Made by a program: the position numbers and the translations under genes
The notes under the pieces: model-generated
Told to the model about the DNA's origin: nothing
The model's database searches: none
What the model saw: only the letters and a program-made list of their open reading frames with translations
NCBI GenBank assembly: GCA_003290165.1
Contig: QNQO01010699.1
Location: 1-64,000, forward strand
Source of the DNA: Berberis thunbergii
Taxonomy: Eukaryota; Streptophyta; Magnoliopsida; Ranunculales; Berberidaceae
Reading direction: 5' to 3'
Length of the DNA stretch: 64,000 nucleotides
Shown: positions 1 through 11,169 of the stretch, one piece after another
How the letters are laid out: every line of letters begins with the position of its first letter
Numbering within the stretch: position 1 is the stretch's first letter

Positions 1-689
1 TGGGCCGATCTGCAAGCCCAAACACTAAACAAGATAGGGCTGAATCCAAGTTGACTACTTTGTGCCGGAGTTTGAATCCGAGCTAGTCAATGGGCGATGT
101 TGTGTCCATGAAGCGGAGACTTGGACTACATCCGCGTTGGCTGAGCTAAGTATGCTAAGACATCAACTGGCAGAAGAGAATCTCATGTTGTCGCACTTTC
201 ACATAGGCTACCGCAAGAGAAGGCAAGCTTAGCAGAGTCCATGGCTCGGGGACAAGAGCAATGGGTAACTTCAAAGTTTCCTGACATCGCTTCGGGTAGG
301 CTACAACTGCTTGATCTGATTGAAAAGAGAACCCCCACCTGGAGCTTGATTTTAAACGATACTTACTAAAGATTGACGAGACTAAAGTCTCTGATCCTGC
401 GTCCCCATCTAGCAATTCAAGTCCGGCTTCGGACGTGTTATTTATCTCCTGCAGTTCTTGTAACTACTCTTCAACCTCAATAGCAAGTTCTCCAAAGCAA
501 TTGTAATTCTTAAAATATGACTTAAAGAAAGTTTGTCAAGTAGTTTTTTGTACCTGTACTTTTTATAACTTATCTGTGATATCATGCCATTGTGTCAATC
601 TATTATTTGCATAATAGATTTCGAAGTGCTTGTACTTCTTTTTCCTGACCCATCTCAATCTGTTTAATTTGGACTTGGCAGTAGCTGAA
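1..689. other. Unassigned left edge, probably 3' part of the first Gypsy element
   Basis: No recognisable gene. An 86-codon minus-strand open frame (155-415) has no family signature I know. By position this lies downstream of the integrase and repeat block of the minus-strand Gypsy element, so it is probably that element's 3' non-coding region. The 3' LTR would then lie left of the window. This is inference from position only. Confidence 0.3.
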
Positions 690-1800
690 TATGACTAAGC
701 TCCCACGTTCTAATCCATCATAATCCGCTATTTGCAGACTAGGTGTTAGAATGTTAAGGTTCAATGATCATTGTATGCGGAAGGACAATCATCCTTGGCA
801 AGCACCTTCACCAGACTGCATGAGCATTGACTAAGCTCCCACTTTCTAACCCATCATCATCTGCTATTTGCATACTAGGTGTTAGAATACTAAGGTTCAA
901 CGATCATTGTTTGTGTTGTTTGTGAAAGGACAATGATCCTCGGCAAGCCGTTTTCACCAGGCTGCATGAGCACTGACTAGCTCTCACTTTTTAACCCATC
1001 ATTGTCCACTATTTGCAGACTATATGTTAGAGTGCTAAGGTTTGACGATCATTGTTTGCCAAAGAATAATGATCCCTGGCAAATCGTCTTCACCAAGCTG
1101 CATGAGCATGACTAAGCTCCCACTTTCTAACCCATCGTCGTCTGCTATTTGTAGACTAGGTGTTAGAGTGCTAGGTTCGACGATCATTATCTATGGAAGT
1201 ACAATGTCTATGTCATGCTGTCTTCACCAGCTGCATGAACACGGACTAATCTTTCATTTTCTAAGCTATCGCCATCCATTATTTGCAGGCTAGGTATTAA
1301 TTAGAGTGATAAGGTTTGGTGATAATTATCTATAATTGACAAAGTCGTTTTACCAGGCTACATGGGCACTAACTAAGCTCCCACTTTTTAGGCCATCGTC
1401 GTCGTTCTATTCGAACTAGGCTTCAAGCAGACCAGAAGCTATCGTTATTAGTGGCCACCAACTAACTTTGATCGGGTTCAACAATCGTTATCCATACAAG
1501 GATCCCTGAAAATCCATTGTCATCAGGTGTCAGAAGCGTAACTAGACTTCAAATTTCTAGGCCATCGTAATTCGTTATTCGCGGACTAGGCTTTGAGTAG
1601 ATAGGAAGCTATCATAATCAGTTGTCACCGACTAAGCTCTAATCGGTTTTGGTGACCGTTATCCATATTAGAAAATGATCTTGGCGAGTTGTCTCGATCA
1701 AACATTAGAACACTGACTATGCTCCCACTTTCTAACCCATTGTCGTCTGTTTTTCGCATACTAGGTGTTAGAGTGAACCTGAGGTCATTGCTCTCAGCTG
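690..1800 (-). repeat. Imperfect tandem repeats, about 135-145 bp period
   Basis: A phrase close to gactaagctcccactttcta recurs near 692, 832, 975, 1110, 1243, 1375 and 1717. Each copy is followed by a stretch around gctatttgcagactagg and then a cgatcattgtt-like stretch. Later copies are more diverged. The reverse complement resembles the repeats at 22320-22555 and 23507-24065 in element 2, so the array belongs to the 3' untranslated part of this Gypsy family. Confidence 0.75.
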
Positions 1801-1987
1801 AAACTGACTAGGCTATGGTCGAGCTTGACAAGTCTGACTATGGTGTCCTGACTTACGCAATTCATTGAGTAGGCAGCGGTCGGACAATGGAAGATTTACT
1901 GAAAATAGTGGAAGTTTAAAAAAATAGATGTCATTTATTGATGATACTTTTTAAAGCGATCTACATTCCACCGGCCGCATAAGGATT

Positions 1988-2830
1988 TTATCGTCTATGC
2001 TCCAACCAATATGTTCTCTCACAATTCGGGTTCAGCTTGCTGACACCTGATTCCTTAGTGTTTTTGCTAGTCTTTTTTGTACCTAGTTTTTCCACTTTAA
2101 ATTCACATGGCTTGACTTTCTTATTGTAATATTGAGCCATCTTATGCTGGTAGGCAGCTATTCTGGTAGAGGTTTGATTTCTCCTTTCTTCGAGGAGGTC
2201 TAAACTCACGCGCAAAGTTTCATCATTGTCTTCCCATCTGAATTCTTAGGTCTGGAAGGTTGAAATTTTGACCAGAACCGTTGCTTCTGACCCGTAGGCT
2301 AGGGCTAAAGGTGTTTTTCCAATAGGGGGTCCTTTTGGTGGTCCGATATCCACAGAGTATCCCTGGTAGTGCTGAGACTCATTTTTCTTTGGCCAGATCG
2401 AGTTTCATTTCTATTGGTGACTTTCGCCTGGCCGTTGGCTTGCGAATGTCGTGGCGAGGAGAATTGGTAGCTGATGCTGAGACCTTTTGTATAGTTTGTC
2501 AATCTTACTGCCTTCAAATTGAGTTTTGCTGTCACGACTAGCGTTTTTGGAATATCGAACGTGCAGACGATGGCGATCCATATGAATTTCTCAATTTGAT
2601 CATGGCCTATCTTGGACAGGGGCTCAACTTCGACCCATTTTATGAAGTAATCCACAACTACAAGGAGGAACTTCTTATTGGCTGAAGCCAGGAGCAGTTC
2701 GACGATGTCCATCCCCTCACTGTACAAATGGCCATGGGCTAGTCATCAGAGTGAATGGCAGAGCGGGCATGTGTATGAGGAGCAAACCTCCAGCACTTGT
2801 TGCACTTGCGGACACTGTCTTTGGCATCCT
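1988..2830 (-). pseudogene. Gypsy integrase remnant (element 1)
   Basis: Minus-strand reading shows a C4 part of the integrase zinc finger near 2780-2810 and the catalytic-core start with VVVDYFIKWVEVEPLSKIG near 2610-2660. Next comes a PRHSQANGQAKVTNR stretch near 2420-2450, the usual Gypsy PYRPQANGQVE-type region. The C-terminal part follows (LLEERRNQTSTRIAAYQHKM, then YYNKKV) at 1988-2215. The second catalytic Asp region is altered, and stops and frameshifts separate the blocks. The protein would insert element cDNA into the host chromosome, but this copy cannot encode it. Confidence 0.8.
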
Positions 2831-3379
2831 ACTGCATTTGCGGCCAATAATACCCTAGAGTTAGGGACTTGTGGGTTAGTGTCCTCCCTCATAGGTGATT
2901 CCCACAAATGTCGTCATAGATTTCTCTAAGAACGATGTTTGCCTCTGAGGAGGTTAGGCATCTAAGTAGGGGACCCTGGCCAACCTTCTATAAAGCTTGT
3001 CATTTAGGAAAGTGTATCGTGCTACCCTATCTTCAAATTTTTAGTATCTGTCTTTTCGGCCGGGAGGACCCCATTCTTTAAGTACTCAATAATGGGATTC
3101 ATCCAGCTTGAGTCTACTTCCATTGCATAGAGATAATTGAACTCATGTTCTTCCAGACTTGACTGCTCTTAGAATTCGATGAACTAGCTAGCGGTCTCAA
3201 CAATGGCCGAGGCCTGCCTATTTAGTTTGTTGGCTCTTTTGTTGTCGACTTGTGGACACTACAGGAGTTCAAACTTTTGAATTGGTCTGCTGCATCGTTG
3301 ACCTTCTCACCGTAAGCTATCTTCCTTGGATCTCGACTGTTGAATTCTCCCTTGACCTAGTTGACTACCAAGCGTGAGT
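2831..3379 (-). pseudogene. Decayed pol stretch between RNase H and integrase
   Basis: No continuous frame remains. Short readable islands (for example VARYTFLNDKLYRRL near 2985-3030) match the segment that precedes the integrase zinc finger in Tat-type polyproteins. It is part of the element 1 pol gene and was probably never a separate unit. Confidence 0.5.
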
Positions 3380-4042
3380 CACACTGTACGTGATTAGCTT
3401 AGTTACCCCAATCCCCTTTGCGAGCTTTATGCAGAACAAGAGGGGCTCGTATTCTGCTTCATTGTTTAAGGATGGGAAATCGAACCTGACCGCCTTTTCT
3501 AAGGTGAAACCACCCGGAGAGTGGAGAGTGATACCGACTTCATTTCCTTTTAGTGTAGATTACCCGTCGTAGTGCAAGATCATTTGTTCGTCCAGTCTCT
3601 GCTCGGAGCTGTCTGGCTCTTGTTCTCCGACGCTGATAAATTCAACGGTGAAGTCTTCCAATGCTTGGGCTTTGATGGTTGTTCTTGGAGCGTAATTGAT
3701 ATCAAACTACCCTAGTTCCACCGGCCATTTAACCATCTTGCCGGATAATTTCGGTTTGTGCAGTACCGTGTGAAGTGGATGTTTGGTTAGGACCATGATA
3801 GAGTAGGCTTGAAAGTAGGGTTGCAGCTTCCTGGAAGAGATGACCAGCGCCAAAGCTAGCTTTTCTAGATAAGTATAGTTTCCTTTTGCTTCCATGAAAA
3901 TTTGTTGGTGTAGTATACTAGTATATGTACCCCCATATTGTTCCGTACAAGTGTCGAACTAACGGCGTGATTTGAGAGAGCTAGATATAAGTAAAACATC
4001 TCTCCTTGGACTTGTTTCGAGAATAGCTCGGTACTCCCCATG
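3380..4042 (-). pseudogene. Gypsy RT connection and RNase H remnant (element 1)
   Basis: From 4037 leftwards the minus strand reads LFSKQVQGEMFYLYLALSNH, then VSSTLVRNN and VYYTNKFS, the normal end of RT. It continues as LEKLALALVISSRKLQPYF and the RNase H start with LHYDG (first catalytic Asp) near 3570. FDFPSLNNEAEYEPLLF, which carries the catalytic Glu, lies near 3440-3490. One stop lies directly after LHYDG. Linker regions match Tat-type pol. The 4038-4042 pentamer CCATG is the left copy of the duplication flanking the solo LTR at 4043. Confidence 0.8.
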
Positions 4043-4720
4043 TGATGTAGTCTATTCCTACTCTCCTTCCTTGCTGTTTACCAAGACATGCATAAGTAGC
4101 ATACATGAGGCAAGGATCATCGTGTGGCGGACGATGGCACTCCGATGCTTAAGTTAGATATGGCTTAGGAGAGGCTTAAAGCTTTAAATTTGGTTTTTGT
4201 ATTGTACCTTAAGTTCATCAACTTTATCTCCCTTTTATAGTATGAGAACCCTTGTTTAGCTAGGCCTTAAGTGGCGTAGTTTAGGGAAAGAGATCTTGCT
4301 GAAGATCCTTTCCTAGTTGGGACCTGTCCATGTGGGATAGTTTCCCTACACGGCTTGTACTCCTAGATCTGTGGGAGAGGTTTCACTTTCTGAGTGTTTT
4401 CCATGCAAGGAAGTTTTCTTGCCCGACTTATACTCTAGTATTTGTTTCCTAGTCGAAACCGTTGTATTGTTGGTTTACCCTGTCTTGGGTCGATTCCCCA
4501 TATACCTGCCTTATCAAGGCTTACGAGTATTAGGTTTGGCCACGTGACGTGTGGGCTTAGTGGCACATTGCAATTTGGGTCCAAGTTTTGAAATTTGCTA
4601 ATAGTAGGCTTAATGTTGTTTGGGCCTCGCTGGATTGAGCATGCAATCGGGCCTGCTTTGTTGACAAGATTATCATGACACGTATATGGTGTTGATCAGA
4701 TAACGATTTGATGATCATCA
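4043..4720 (-). mobile_element. Solo LTR of the same family, with target duplication CCATG
   Basis: The 678-bp segment starts TGATGTAGTC, ends GATCATCA, and is flanked by perfect CCATG copies (4038-4042 and 4721-4725). It is clearly similar along its length to the LTR at 8887-9586: both carry the run taagttagat..ggctta, the phrase ctttatctcccttttatag, and a closing tgacacgtat. Removing it and one CCATG rejoins the pol reading of the host element. No internal region is present, so it is a solo LTR left by LTR-LTR recombination. Confidence 0.88.
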
Positions 4721-4917
4721 CCATGCTTACTCTTCGTCCCAGTTGAAGTCCTTGCTTCCTATGAGAATTTTGAAGAAAGGGAGGCACTTGTCGGATGATT
4801 TGGAAACAAACTTGTTGTGTGCTGTCACCCTCCCGACCAAGCTTTGAACTTCCTTGATGGAGGTCAGGGACTTCATATCAAGAATTGCTTGGATCTACTT
4901 CCCTCTGGTTCACTATT
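4721..4917 (-). pseudogene. RT C-terminal segment of element 1, isolated between two insertions
   Basis: The minus strand reads AILDMKSLTSIKEVQSLVGR, then KFVSKSSDKCLPFFKIL and DFNWDEE, the standard segment following the RT palm in Gypsy pol. One frame change occurs just after IVNQREVDP. It joins leftwards to 4042 and rightwards to 6734 when the two LTR insertions are removed. Confidence 0.8.
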
Positions 4918-6733
4918 TGATAGTCACATAATTATTACATAATTTACCCCTTAATTTATACATGTTAGTGTTTCGATTCTTATATTTTATAATAATTATT
5001 TCGTTTTATCTCTTTTCAGGAATTTGCGCTTAAACGATGAAATCATATTAAGACGACTGTATAAGGATTTCACGTGGTGGTACAGAGTAGAGAGAGAATC
5101 ACTTAACCTACAACCAAAACCTAAACCTATAAACTAAATCCATAAACCTAAGCCCAAAGCCTAAGCCTAAGCCTAAGCCTAAGCCCAAAGCCTAAGCCTA
5201 AGCCCAAAGCCTAAGCCTAAGCCCAATACCAACATCCACCAACATTCTCCCAACAACCATGTTCTAACCCATGTTCTCCCAACAACCGTGTTCTTCCATG
5301 TTCTATCCCATGGATCTTTCTCTATAAATAGAAGAGAATAGGATGAGAAGGGGGAAGAAGAGAAGGGAAAAGAACATAATTGAAAATCAAAACCTCCTCC
5401 TCTCAAAGTGATTATCATCACAAGCCACCACTTTTCCAACTCCACCACAACTCCCTACTCCTCTTCACTGTCCAAACAGATAACGAACCACCAACACCTC
5501 CGCCGAACAGCACCACAACAGGTCACGAACCGCCACCCTCGCCAGAGCTCGCAACCGAGCAGAAACAGCCGCGAAAACAGGGAGTTTCCTCTCCCTGTTT
5601 CTTCGTTGAATTTGCAATTTTATTTGTATTTTCTTCACTTCGTTCTTCTTTGCAGGTTCTAGGATCACGTTAAGGACGAAGGAAGCCGCGAGAATCAGGC
5701 CGGAACAGTCGCAACAGAGTCGCGAAAACAAGGAGTTTCTTCCCTGTTTCAATTGCTATTTTTTCGTGGTTTTCTTCACTCTATCTCATCTTTTGCAGGT
5801 TCTAGCGTCACGAGGGAGTCGAGAGAAGTCGCGAGGAGCGACGGAAGGCGGCGGAGCAGCCGCTGTTTCGCTGGAGAAGAAGACCGGGTACTGTAGCAGG
5901 GAGGGAAATTTGAATATAAATTCGATTTTGGCTATTTCCACCCCTTGATTTGTTCTGTACCACCACAGAGCTAATTAAGGGCCATTTCCTCGGGATTCGT
6001 GCACACCCAATCGTCGATTTGCTGTTCGACACCATATCGAGTTTGTGACAAACCAATTGGGCTGTAGAAATTATTTTAAAGCTATTTTACTGAATGGTTT
6101 GCTTAATTGTCATTACAAGTTATTTCTGAATTTTGATAATTTGCTTCCACCTTGCATTTTCGAGTAAGTAAACTTGATATGTTCGATAGTTAGAATTACA
6201 TTTTATTAATATTCAAAGCATGTGCTAAAAAATTATGAAGCTTAAACTTTGATTAAGTGTGCCCTAAAAAGACATTTAATACTTAGTAAGAGCATATTTG
6301 CTTGAAATAACTTGTGAATGTTTGATAGAAACATGATATAAGTCTAATTGGATTATAACGATCATATATTCGGTGTAAGCAAGGGATTCTCATCCCTAAG
6401 CTTCTCGTATTCAAATTCAGTAATTTAGATTTAAATATATTTTTGTTAGCTCATCGGTGAATCCAAGCCACACAAAATCCATTCCATCCATCTTATCATT
6501 TTATTTTGTTTTATTTTTTTTATCTTTAATTTATTTCTAGTTTAGATTTAGAAATGCTGTAACCCTATTTTCTCTAAATTAGTTTAATTAAATTCTAAAT
6601 TTCAATTACATCCACCTTCTTCGTGGGATCGACCCGTACTTGCCGTTGTCTACCAGTTAGGCACCGTGCACTTGCGGTTATTACAAGTGGGCTGAATTAA
6701 CCTGTTAATTTAGGTTAGTTTAAATCCCCATCA
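4918..6733 (+). mobile_element. Athila-like solo LTR with near-perfect target duplication
   Basis: The 1816-bp segment starts TGATAGTCACATAATTATTA and ends CCCCATCA. It is flanked by CTATT (4913-4917) and CTATG (6734-6738), one mismatch. Its start, its end region (gggatcgacccgtacttgcc, then ccagttaggcac) and its internal order match the LTR at 59230-61109, which is followed by an Athila-type primer-binding site. Removing it rejoins the RT reading (LGYIV to NQREVDP). Open frames inside it at 5380-6056 are overlapping low-complexity frames of LTR sequence, not genes. Confidence 0.82.
5150..5226. repeat. Telomere-like short tandem array (CCTAAG)n
   Basis: CCTAAG and CCCAAAG units repeat about a dozen times inside the Athila-like LTR. 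The corresponding place in the other LTR (about 59440-59510) has only scattered copies. It resembles the plant telomere unit CCCTAAA but is a local LTR expansion. Confidence 0.7.
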
Positions 6734-7700
6734 CTATGTAACCTAGGAACTTGCCTAACTCAACCCCAAACGTACATTTTTGTGGATTGAGTTTCATTCG
6801 ATACTTGCAAAGCTGGCCGAATGCTTTGGTAAGGTCGAAATGTGATATGGGTTGTGGAAGCTCTTGACTAGCGTGTCGTCTATATAAACCTCCATGTTCC
6901 TTCCAATTTGGTTCTCGAACATCCATTTTACTAGCCGTTGATATGTTTCACCCGCGTTCTTGAGGTCGAACAGCATCACCTGATAACAATATATTCCTCT
7001 TTCGGTTATGAAAGAGGTTTTCTCTTGGTCTGGGGGTCATCTATATTTGGTTATACCCGGAGTATGCATCCATGAAACTCAAGAGATCGTGTTCGAATGT
7101 GGCGGATACAATTTGATCGATGCGAGGAAGCGAAAAGTTGTGCTTCGGGCATGCCTTGTTCAAGTCAGTGTAGTCCACGCAGACTCTTCACTTTCCATTT
7201 TTATTCTTAACCAGGACAGTGTTCAGCAGCCAATCTGGATACCATGCCTATTTGATCATGTTGGCGTTAAGTAGTGTCTGCACTTCTTGCTTATGATTTG
7301 GTTCCTCTCAAGCGCCACATGTCTTTTCTTTTGTCTGATCGATTTTCATGTTGAGTCTACATCCAGTCGATGGGTGATTATGGAGGGGTTCCCATAATGT
7401 TCTGCATCGTCCAAGAAAATACGTCTTGGTTCTACCGCAAGAGTGTTATCAGTCGTTCAAAAAAAAATTTGCTTAGGCAGAAACCTATCTAGATGTCTCT
7501 ACTGTCACTGGGGTTGTCCAGGTATACAGTCACATGTTCCTCATTAGGTCGTCCGACGTTGAGTCTGCCCCTCGGACTGACAAAGGCCTCTTCGTTTGGG
7601 AAGGGAGAACCCTCCTCTAACCCCGGATCCGGCCTTAAGGGTTCATTAGCCGTGGGCTCAGTCTGCAGTTGATGGCCCAAGCCACTTTAGTGCAGCGTAG
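6734..7700 (-). pseudogene. Gypsy reverse transcriptase remnant and upstream linker (element 1)
   Basis: Reading from the right: a linker with HVTVYLDNPSDSRDI near 7489-7560, then the RT fingers and palm with RVCVDYTDLNKACPKHNF near 7150. FMDAYSGYNQI (first catalytic Asp) lies near 7070, VMLFDLKNAGETYQRLV near 6940-6980, and the YIDD catalytic box (VYIDDTLVKSFHNPYH) near 6850-6890. The block ends KCTFGVELGKFLGYIV at 6734. Stops lie in the N-terminal part and the frame changes after YIDD. The enzyme copied element RNA into DNA. This copy is inactive. Confidence 0.87.
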
Positions 7701-7789
7701 TGGTAGTCTTTGGCGATCAGTTGATTTTCTCACAATGTGCTTACTGCCTGATTGACAGGGTATTCGATACATTGGTGTAAGGTGGAAAC

Positions 7790-8130
7790 TGCCACCTCCA
7801 TCTAATGGAGCCATTGCCTCCCCAAGATGATGTTGTAGGTGGACGGCGTGTCGACCACCATGAACTCTTGAAGAATTATTTTCTGAAGTCGTGGTTCTCC
7901 CATGAGTACTGTTAAATTGATACTCCCCATAAGGAAATTACTTCTCCTCGTTGAGTCCACACAGGAGGTTTGTTGAGGGCTTAGGTTTTCTTTCATCAGT
8001 TGTATGTTGTGGAACATGATGAAGAATAGTACATTCAAACAACTTTTGGTGCCCACCAAATATCTCATCACTTCCCAGTTTGCTATGAAAACCAATATCA
8101 AGCAGGGCATCGTTATGTGGAACACGGATG
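7790..8130 (-). pseudogene. Gypsy aspartic protease region remnant (element 1)
   Basis: The minus strand ends in FMVVDTPSTYNIILGRQWLH, the signature that closes the protease domain in Tat-type elements (the usual form is VVDxPSxYNxILGRPxL). Upstream lies GSINLTVLMGEPRL. The DTGS catalytic motif itself is not readable, probably lost or shifted. Confidence 0.7.
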
Positions 8131-8886
8131 CCTTAAAGATCCCTGTCTGTGAAAGTCAGGGGCTGAATTAGGCTATGGGCGTGAGCGTGTTGTACTCGTT
8201 GGTCCTCATAGGTTGACGGGCTGACTTGGTCCACATTTCGCAAAGCAATCTTTTTGCAGGACCTGTTGGACCATTCAATTGCTGAGCACCCTCCATGCAG
8301 GACGCACACTCCATCGTCGTCCTCTTTCTTGTCCCCAAGGACAGAAGGTTTCTTTTCGAATTATGCCTCCTTCTTGGAGGTCAACATCTCGTCGAGGATG
8401 ATATGTTTCTAGGCCTCTTTCATTAGGTTCGCCATATCGGTTGGGGGTCTAAAATAAGGAAGTTATAAAACTTTTTTCTCCCTAGACCCGAAGTAAAGGC
8501 TGTGACGACAATTTCATCACTATAACCGTCAATGAGGGTCAACTCATCATTGAAGTGCGTGACATATTCCTTCAACGACTAGTTCGGCTTCTATTTTAAG
8601 GATTTGAGTATCTTCACAACTCGTGCGATTTGTTGCATCTGGTTTGACAGTAGATCCACCCTTGGGTCCGTCGCAGCCACTACCGGCGCGGGGGTTTGAG
8701 AGGTTTCCTCCCACGGTGGTGGTGACACCGGAGTTGGTGGTGTTATGCTAATTCGAGCGTTCGAGGGTTTAGCAGCGTCTCCATTGTTGCGAGACCTTGT
8801 GTCACCATCTTTCTGGCTCTGTGGGAAATGTGGTACTACTATTTCTTCTAAAAAAACTCTGTCGTTCCCCATGGATGACGCAAAAC
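8131..8886 (-). pseudogene. Gag remnant, leader and decayed primer-binding site (element 1)
   Basis: The minus strand carries SLKEYVTHFNDELTLIDGYS near 8500-8590. It matches the gag at 50676-50740 (SLNEYVTHFNDELTLIDGCS), which confirms a retrotransposon gag domain. Upstream is a Pro-rich stretch (ITPPTPVSPPPWEETSQTPA) at 8700-8760. The first 15-20 bases inside the LTR (about 8866-8884) look like a worn version of the PBS at 49885 (tttggcgttgtctgtgggga). The methionine at 8872 is therefore probably in the leader, not a real gag start. Much of gag seems deleted. Confidence 0.65.
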
Positions 8887-9586
8887 TAATGTAGTCGATT
8901 TCCGCTCTCCTTCCTCACCTTAACCTAGACCTGTATAGGGAACGCAAGTGAGCCAAAGACGATCGTGTGCTGGCCAATGACACTCTGATGCATAAGTTAG
9001 ATAAGGCTTAAGAGAGGCTTAAGGTGTATATTCGATTTCTATAGTGTACCTTTGTTCATCAACCTTATCTCCCTTTTTATAGTGTGAAAGTCCGTGTTCG
9101 ACACCGCCTTTGGTGGCGTAATTTAAGGAAATGGATCTTGCTGGAGATCATTTCCGTGTTGGGAGTTGTCCATGTAGAGAAGTACTACACGACTTATGCT
9201 CCTAGATCTTCGGGAGATGTTTCCCTTTCTGAGTGTTGCCCATGCAAGGAAGTTTCCTTGCCCAACTTATATTTTAGTATTTGTTTCCTAGTCAAAACCA
9301 AAGTATTGCTGGTATGTTTGTCTTGGGTCGATCTTCCAGATATTTGCCTTATCAGAGCTTACTCTTGCCTTATCAGGGCTTACGAGTATTGGGCTTGACC
9401 ACGTGACGTGTGGGCTTAATGGCACATAGAAATTTGGGTCCGACCTTCTAGATCCCGCCGATCATGGGCTTAACGTTGTCTAGGCTTTACTAGATTGGGC
9501 GTGCAATTAGGCCTGTTGTGTTATATTGACGAGATTATCATGACACGTATACGGTGCTAATCAGAAGACGGTTTGGTATATCATCA
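8887..9586 (-). mobile_element. 5' LTR of element 1
   Basis: A 700-bp segment, similar throughout to the solo LTR 4043-4720. In element orientation it begins TGATGATATACC and ends CTACATTA, followed directly by the worn PBS. The start TGATGAT and the inner phrase CGTGTCATGATAATCTC are shared with the other Tat-type LTRs in the window. Confidence 0.82.
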
Positions 9587-10482
9587 GACGGGTCTAGATA
9601 AGATTTCCCTTAATATCCCATTTTTTCGCGTCTTTGGGTTCTGGTTCTAAAGATTTCTTTATTTATTTATAATTTTATTTTATATATTTCAGCTATTATG
9701 TAGGGCACGGTTTATTGGGGTAGTAATGTTTATAGAATTCAACCAAAATCAAAAGGTGTGTAGAGATTTTTGCTAATGATTATTGGGAGAAATTTTAGGC
9801 CTTAACTGAAACTGTTAGGAATGACGTGACTTGTATATCTTATGATGCGCACTTTTCTCTATTGAGTGTGCCATGTAAGAGTGAGATTGGTCTCTACTTT
9901 ACTACGAAATACAAAAATCTATATAAATTACAAAAATTTATATCTATAAAATTACAAAAATGTGCAAGTAGAATATTTCTAGCCTAAAAATAAAACAAAA
10001 ATCTATATCTATAGTATTCTATTGAAGTAAACAAAGAAAAATGGTGGAATTTAAATTTACCTTTTTTTTGCTAATTGTTTTTTATTTGTTTTACTGGGTT
10101 ATAGACATTTTTAGAATAACATATTATATCAATGTTAAAAAGTTCATGAATAAAAACAAATAACAAAATCTTTGCCATGTGAGCTTCGTTTGAGCTAAAA
10201 ATTTGAAAAAAAAAAAAATAATAAATACCAATAACAAAAACAATGTGTTAAAATTTCAGTTTGTTTCTGCATATATACCTCGAAATTTGAGCCAAGTGGG
10301 ATAAAAGAATTTATCTATAAATATCACGAAGTAAGTGAGGGCCCACCCGAGAGGGTGATCCTTTAACACTCACAATGACTGTTTATAAAGATATTTAATG
10401 GATGGGATCTAAACATGTATCGGGAGGAACAATGTTGAAACGGTCTGAAACTTTAGCAAATTGTTTTTTAGAGTTAACCCAT
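9587..10482. other. AT-rich spacer between two head-to-head Gypsy elements
   Basis: Nothing recognisable: no gene, LTR or inverted repeat that I can support. The last five bases, CCCAT (10478-10482), are the probable target duplication of element 2. Confidence 0.6.
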
Positions 10483-11169
10483 TGATGATTCATAAAAATG
10501 GTCACACTTCTGAGCCGAACATGTGTCATGATGATCTCGAGGAATTACGGGCTCAAGCATCGGCCCAACACAGATCCAACCCAAACGGATCTAAGCCCAC
10601 TCAACTTCAGTTTGACCAAGTGAACCCGGACTCTCACAACATGCTAGGCCCACACATCTCATAGCCATCCTCAATACCCATAAGCATATTCAGGCAAGTA
10701 TCTCGAGGATCAGCTTCGGACGGGCAACTACAGCTGCTCTCTGTTTCCAACTAGGAAGCAAACACTAGAGTATCTTCCACATAGAGAAACTTCCTTCTAA
10801 GGATTGCTCTTGGATTGGAATCTATCTCCCGCGTATCTAGGAGTGTAGAGCTAACATGGAACTTCCCTCCTACAGCACGACTATTAATTAGAGAGGGATT
10901 TCCACGAAGATCTTCTCCCTAAACTACGCCTACGATGGGCTGGTTAAACAAGGACTCCTTGCACTATAAATAAGACATGAGGTTGGTAAGCTAAGGTACG
11001 CTACAAATTCGCTGTTACAGCATTACACCTTCCTCAGATCCCTGTTTGACTTTAGCATCGGAGTGCCATCGGCCACCCATGGTGGTTTGTGGCTCATGTG
11101 CATTACTTGTGCAGGTCACCGGGTCAGCAGGAACATGGTCAAAGCAGAAACTGAAAATTGATTGCATCA
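10483..11169 (+). mobile_element. 5' LTR of element 2
   Basis: Begins TGATGATTCATAAAAATGG and ends GATTGCATCA. The matching LTRs are 40413-41043 and, more distantly, 49206-49883. Shared phrases include cgtgtcatgatgatct-type sequence near the start, atctcgaggatcagcttcgg in the middle, and a gactttagcatcggagtg stretch near the end. A TATA-like ctataaataagacatgag occurs near 10963. Confidence 0.85.

Larger units (their letters stand above)
1..9586 (-). mobile_element. Degenerate Tat-type Ty3/Gypsy retrotransposon, element 1 (left end outside window)
   Basis: Reading the minus strand from the right, the order is 5' LTR (8887-9586), a decayed primer-binding site, gag remnant, aspartic protease, reverse transcriptase, RNase H and integrase, then a block of imperfect tandem repeats. 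The order PR-RT-RH-IN is that of Ty3/Gypsy, and long repeat-filled 3' regions are typical of the Tat/Ogre lineage. Every domain carries stops and frameshifts, so the copy is dead. Two later insertions (4043-4720 and 4918-6733) split pol. Removing them restores continuity of the RT-to-RNase H reading. The 3' LTR is not seen and should lie beyond position 1. The LTR is related to, but distinct from, those at 10483 and 49206. Confidence 0.85.

Noticed and set aside
690..1800. CRISPR array
   Set aside because: Repeats are long, diverged and contiguous without unique spacers, and the genome is that of a plant. They are retrotransposon tandem repeats.
5380..6056. Several overlapping 60-97 codon frames on both strands
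   Set aside because: They are inside an Athila-like solo LTR and have simple-sequence composition.
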